Positions 5,961 to 7,317 of a stretch of DNA of 7,317 nt are shown one piece after another. The position numbers were made by a program, and so were the translations under genes. The notes under the pieces were generated by a model. That model saw only the letters and a program-made list of their open reading frames with translations. It was not told where the DNA came from and searched no databases. How positions within the stretch are numbered: position 1 is the first letter of the stretch; every line of letters starts with the position of its first letter. This DNA comes from an uncultured Selenomonadaceae bacterium (GTDB lineage: Bacteria > Bacillota > Negativicutes > Selenomonadales > Selenomonadaceae). The DNA lies in assembly GCA_910579115.1 (NCBI GenBank), contig CAJTSO010000010.1, forward strand, positions 41,092-48,408, given 5' to 3'.

Positions 5961-7100
5961 ATGAGCGAAAAACGCGATTACTATGAAGTCCTTGGCATCC
6001 AGAAGGGCGCCACGGAAGCAGAGATAAAGAAAGCGCACAAAAAGCTCGCCCGCAAGTATCATCCTGATCTTAATCCCGACGATCCGAAGGGCGCCGAGGA
6101 AAAGATGAAGGAAATCAACGAAGCAAAGGACGTCTTGCTGGATCCAAATAAACGGGCCCAGTACGATCAGTTTGGCCATGCCGCTTTTGAGAACGGAATG
6201 GGCGGCGGTGGCGGCGGCTTTGGCGGCTTCAGCGCCGGCGGCTTTGGAGACATGGGCGATATATTTGACATGTTCTTCAACGGCGGCCGTGGCGGTTCCC
6301 GCCGTCAGGGGCCGCAGCGGGGTGATGATTTGCGCTTTGATTTGGAGATATCCTTCGAGGAGGCGGCTTTCGGCGTAGAGAAGGAAATCAGCATTCCCCG
6401 GACTGAAAACTGCAAGAAGTGCGGCGGTACAGGGGCTGCTCCGGGAACATCCCCGGAGACCTGTCCGGACTGTCATGGTCAGGGACAGCAGCAGATAGTG
6501 CAGAACACTCCCTTTGGCCGTATGGTAAATTCCCGCACCTGCGGACGGTGCGGCGGCAGCGGCAAGATAATAAAAACTCCCTGCCCGGATTGTCACGGCT
6601 CGGGTCATCAGCGGGTCACCCGGAAGATAAAGGTAAAAATTCCTGCCGGTGTAGACGATGGCGCCCGTATCAGAGTCAGTGGTGAAGGCGGGGCAGGCAC
6701 CCGTGGCGGCGGCTACGGCGACCTTTATGTATATACCTTTGTGAAGCCTCATAAGCTCTTCAAGCGGGACGGTGATGATGTCTTCTGTGAGGTTCCGGTT
6801 ACATTTGTTCAGGCAACCCTCGGAGATAAGGTGGCAGTACCCACTCTGGACGGCAAGGTGGAGCTTACCGTGCCTGCCGGTACACAGTCCGGCACGATAC
6901 TCCGCATGAAGGGAAAGGGCGTAACCCACCTGCGCGGGGGCGGACGCGGAGACCAGCATGTCCGCGTCAAGGTGCTCACTCCGCAGAATTTGAATACCCG
7001 GCAGAAAGAGCTTCTGAAGGAGTTTGCTGATATTTCTGGTGACAAGGTGAATCCGGAACAAAAGAGCTTCATGGATCAGCTGAAAAAATTCTTCAGCTAA
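5961..7100 (+). CDS. dnaJ: Chaperone protein DnaJ (type I Hsp40)
   Basis: DnaJ is the cytoplasmic co-chaperone that brings unfolded clients to DnaK and triggers its ATP hydrolysis. The product has 379 residues, usual for type I. The order is complete: J-domain (about 5-73) with HPD at 34-36, a Gly/Phe-rich region (79-112) containing DIFDMFF, and a zinc domain with four CxxCxGxG repeats (CKKCGGTG 151, CPDCHGQG 168, CGRCGGSG 194, CPDCHGSG 208). Two C-terminal client-binding beta domains and a dimerisation tail follow. The ATG at 5961 has the ribosome site AAAGGA (5947-5952) eight bases upstream. It is the last gene of the operon and ends with tandem TAA codons (7098-7103). Oddly, residues important for DnaK contact in E. 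coli are replaced: Tyr25 by His26 and Phe47 by Met49. The usual helix-III Tyr of EAYEVL is Lys56. HPD is intact, so the protein should still be functional. Confidence 0.98.
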   Translation: MSEKRDYYEVLGIQKGATEAEIKKAHKKLARKYHPDLNPDDPKGAEEKMKEINEAKDVLLDPNKRAQYDQFGHAAFENGMGGGGGGFGGFSAGGFGDMGDIFDMFFNGGRGGSRRQGPQRGDDLRFDLEISFEEAAFGVEKEISIPRTENCKKCGGTGAAPGTSPETCPDCHGQGQQQIVQNTPFGRMVNSRTCGRCGGSGKIIKTPCPDCHGSGHQRVTRKIKVKIPAGVDDGARIRVSGEGGAGTRGGGYGDLYVYTFVKPHKLFKRDGDDVFCEVPVTFVQATLGDKVAVPTLDGKVELTVPAGTQSGTILRMKGKGVTHLRGGGRGDQHVRVKVLTPQNLNTRQKELLKEFADISGDKVNPEQKSFMDQLKKFFS

Positions 7101-7163
7101 TAAACTCTACAGAAAAATATCATCGGCTGTTTGGACTATACTCAGTAAAACGGATGATGGCAA

Positions 7164-7214
7164 AAGGAACCTCCTGTTGTAGAATATTAAAGAAGCTGCA
7201 ACAGGAGGTTTCTT
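7164..7214 (+). terminator. Strong hairpin downstream of dnaJ, probable operon terminator
   Basis: Bases 7164-7182 pair with 7196-7214 in a 19-bp stem without mismatch (two G-U pairs) around a 13-base loop. The 12-bp core is AACCTCCTGTTG (7168-7179) with CAACAGGAGGTT (7199-7210). The 3' arm ends in TTTCTT, a modest T tract that partly lies in the stem. The opposite strand ends in CCTTTTG, so it could work in both directions. It lies 63 bases after dnaJ and is the only terminator candidate there. Against this, the loop is long and the T tract impure. The 3' arm also carries a perfect AGGAGG (7203-7208) six bases before an ATG, so a ribosome-site-masking role cannot be excluded. Confidence 0.55.
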
Positions 7215-7243
7215 ATGCCAGGAAAATATACTAAATAAAGTTA

Positions 7244-7306
7244 ATGCCGGTGGTATTTTTATTTGGCGCCGAATAGGCATGATAAAAACCACCAGTTTAA
7301 CTGGTG
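7244..7306 (+). repeat. Cluster of overlapping inverted repeats in non-coding DNA
   Basis: Several mutually exclusive pairings share these 63 bases. GGTGG plus TTTTTAT (7249-7253, 7256-7262) can pair with ATAAAAA plus CCACC (7282-7288, 7289-7293). CACCAGTT (7290-7297) can instead pair with AACTGGTG (7299-7306), a perfect 8-bp inverted repeat with one central base. ATGCC (7244-7248) can pair with GGCAT (7276-7280). TATTTGGCGCCGAATA (7259-7274) is a near-perfect dyad centred on GGCGCC. No reading frame here is convincing. Possible readings are the left end of an IS200/IS605-type element, a structured leader RNA for a gene beyond the window, or operator sites. The sequence alone does not decide. 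Confidence 0.4.
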
Positions 7307-7317
7307 AGTCAATAAAA

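Noticed and set aside
4081..5961. A 626-residue minus-strand protein opposite dnaK.
   Set aside because: It is in register with dnaK and exists because dnaK avoids TTA, CTA and TCA. It has no recognisable domain of its own and no ribosome site that I could identify.
5943..7061. A 372-residue minus-strand protein opposite dnaJ.
   Set aside because: It shares codon register with dnaJ and is explained by the same codon avoidance; dnaJ itself is intact and unmistakable.
7114..7142. Promoter after dnaJ with -10 TATACT (7137-7142).
   Set aside because: The expected -35 position is AAAATA, with no match to TTGACA, and no gene follows within reach in this window.
7107..7292. A 61-residue minus-strand frame downstream of dnaJ.
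   Set aside because: It runs through both arms of the 19-bp hairpin and the inverted-repeat cluster, resembles no family I know, and is as long as expected by chance.
7279..7317. Possible start of a next gene (MIKTTSLTGESIK, open to the window edge).
   Set aside because: The only purine-rich candidate, AATAGG, ends one base before the ATG, which is too close. The frame overlaps the inverted repeats and is only 13 codons long.

Overview
This window looks like core chromosome of a Bacillota-type bacterium with roughly balanced base composition. Three signs point that way. The heat-shock genes run hrcA-grpE-dnaK-dnaJ behind a perfect CIRCE operator. The DnaK is of the Gram-positive type, lacking about 23 residues found near its N-terminus in E. 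coli DnaK. The 3' end of hisS sits directly ahead of aspS. The overall feel of the proteins resembles Negativicutes, but this is an impression from family resemblance, not a demonstrated placement.

Layout, all on the + strand. 1-150 is the 3' end of hisS. 151-302 holds a good sigma-70-type promoter and a leader that can fold into three consecutive hairpins, the last covering the aspS ribosome binding site. 303-2105 is aspS, followed by a strong intrinsic terminator (2141-2177). 2178-2306 is the control region of the heat-shock operon: an A+T-rich tract, three TTGAC repeats, a promoter and CIRCE. Then follow hrcA, grpE, dnaK and dnaJ (2307-7100), with a hairpin in the grpE-dnaK gap and a GC-rich terminator-like hairpin in the dnaK-dnaJ gap. 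7101-7317 has no convincing gene. It holds a 19-bp hairpin that is the best candidate operon terminator, and then a cluster of overlapping inverted repeats that runs to the window edge.

How the genes work together: HisRS and AspRS charge tRNAs for translation. HrcA binds CIRCE and represses its own operon. GrpE, DnaK and DnaJ form the Hsp70 folding machine, with DnaJ delivering clients and stimulating ATP hydrolysis and GrpE exchanging nucleotide. The inter-gene hairpins could set different mRNA levels within the operon.

I found no exotic new system. The points most worth a second look are the structured aspS leader, unusual residues on the DnaK-contact face of the DnaJ J-domain, a probable non-discriminating AspRS, and the inverted-repeat cluster at the right edge, which could be the start of a mobile element or a structured RNA.
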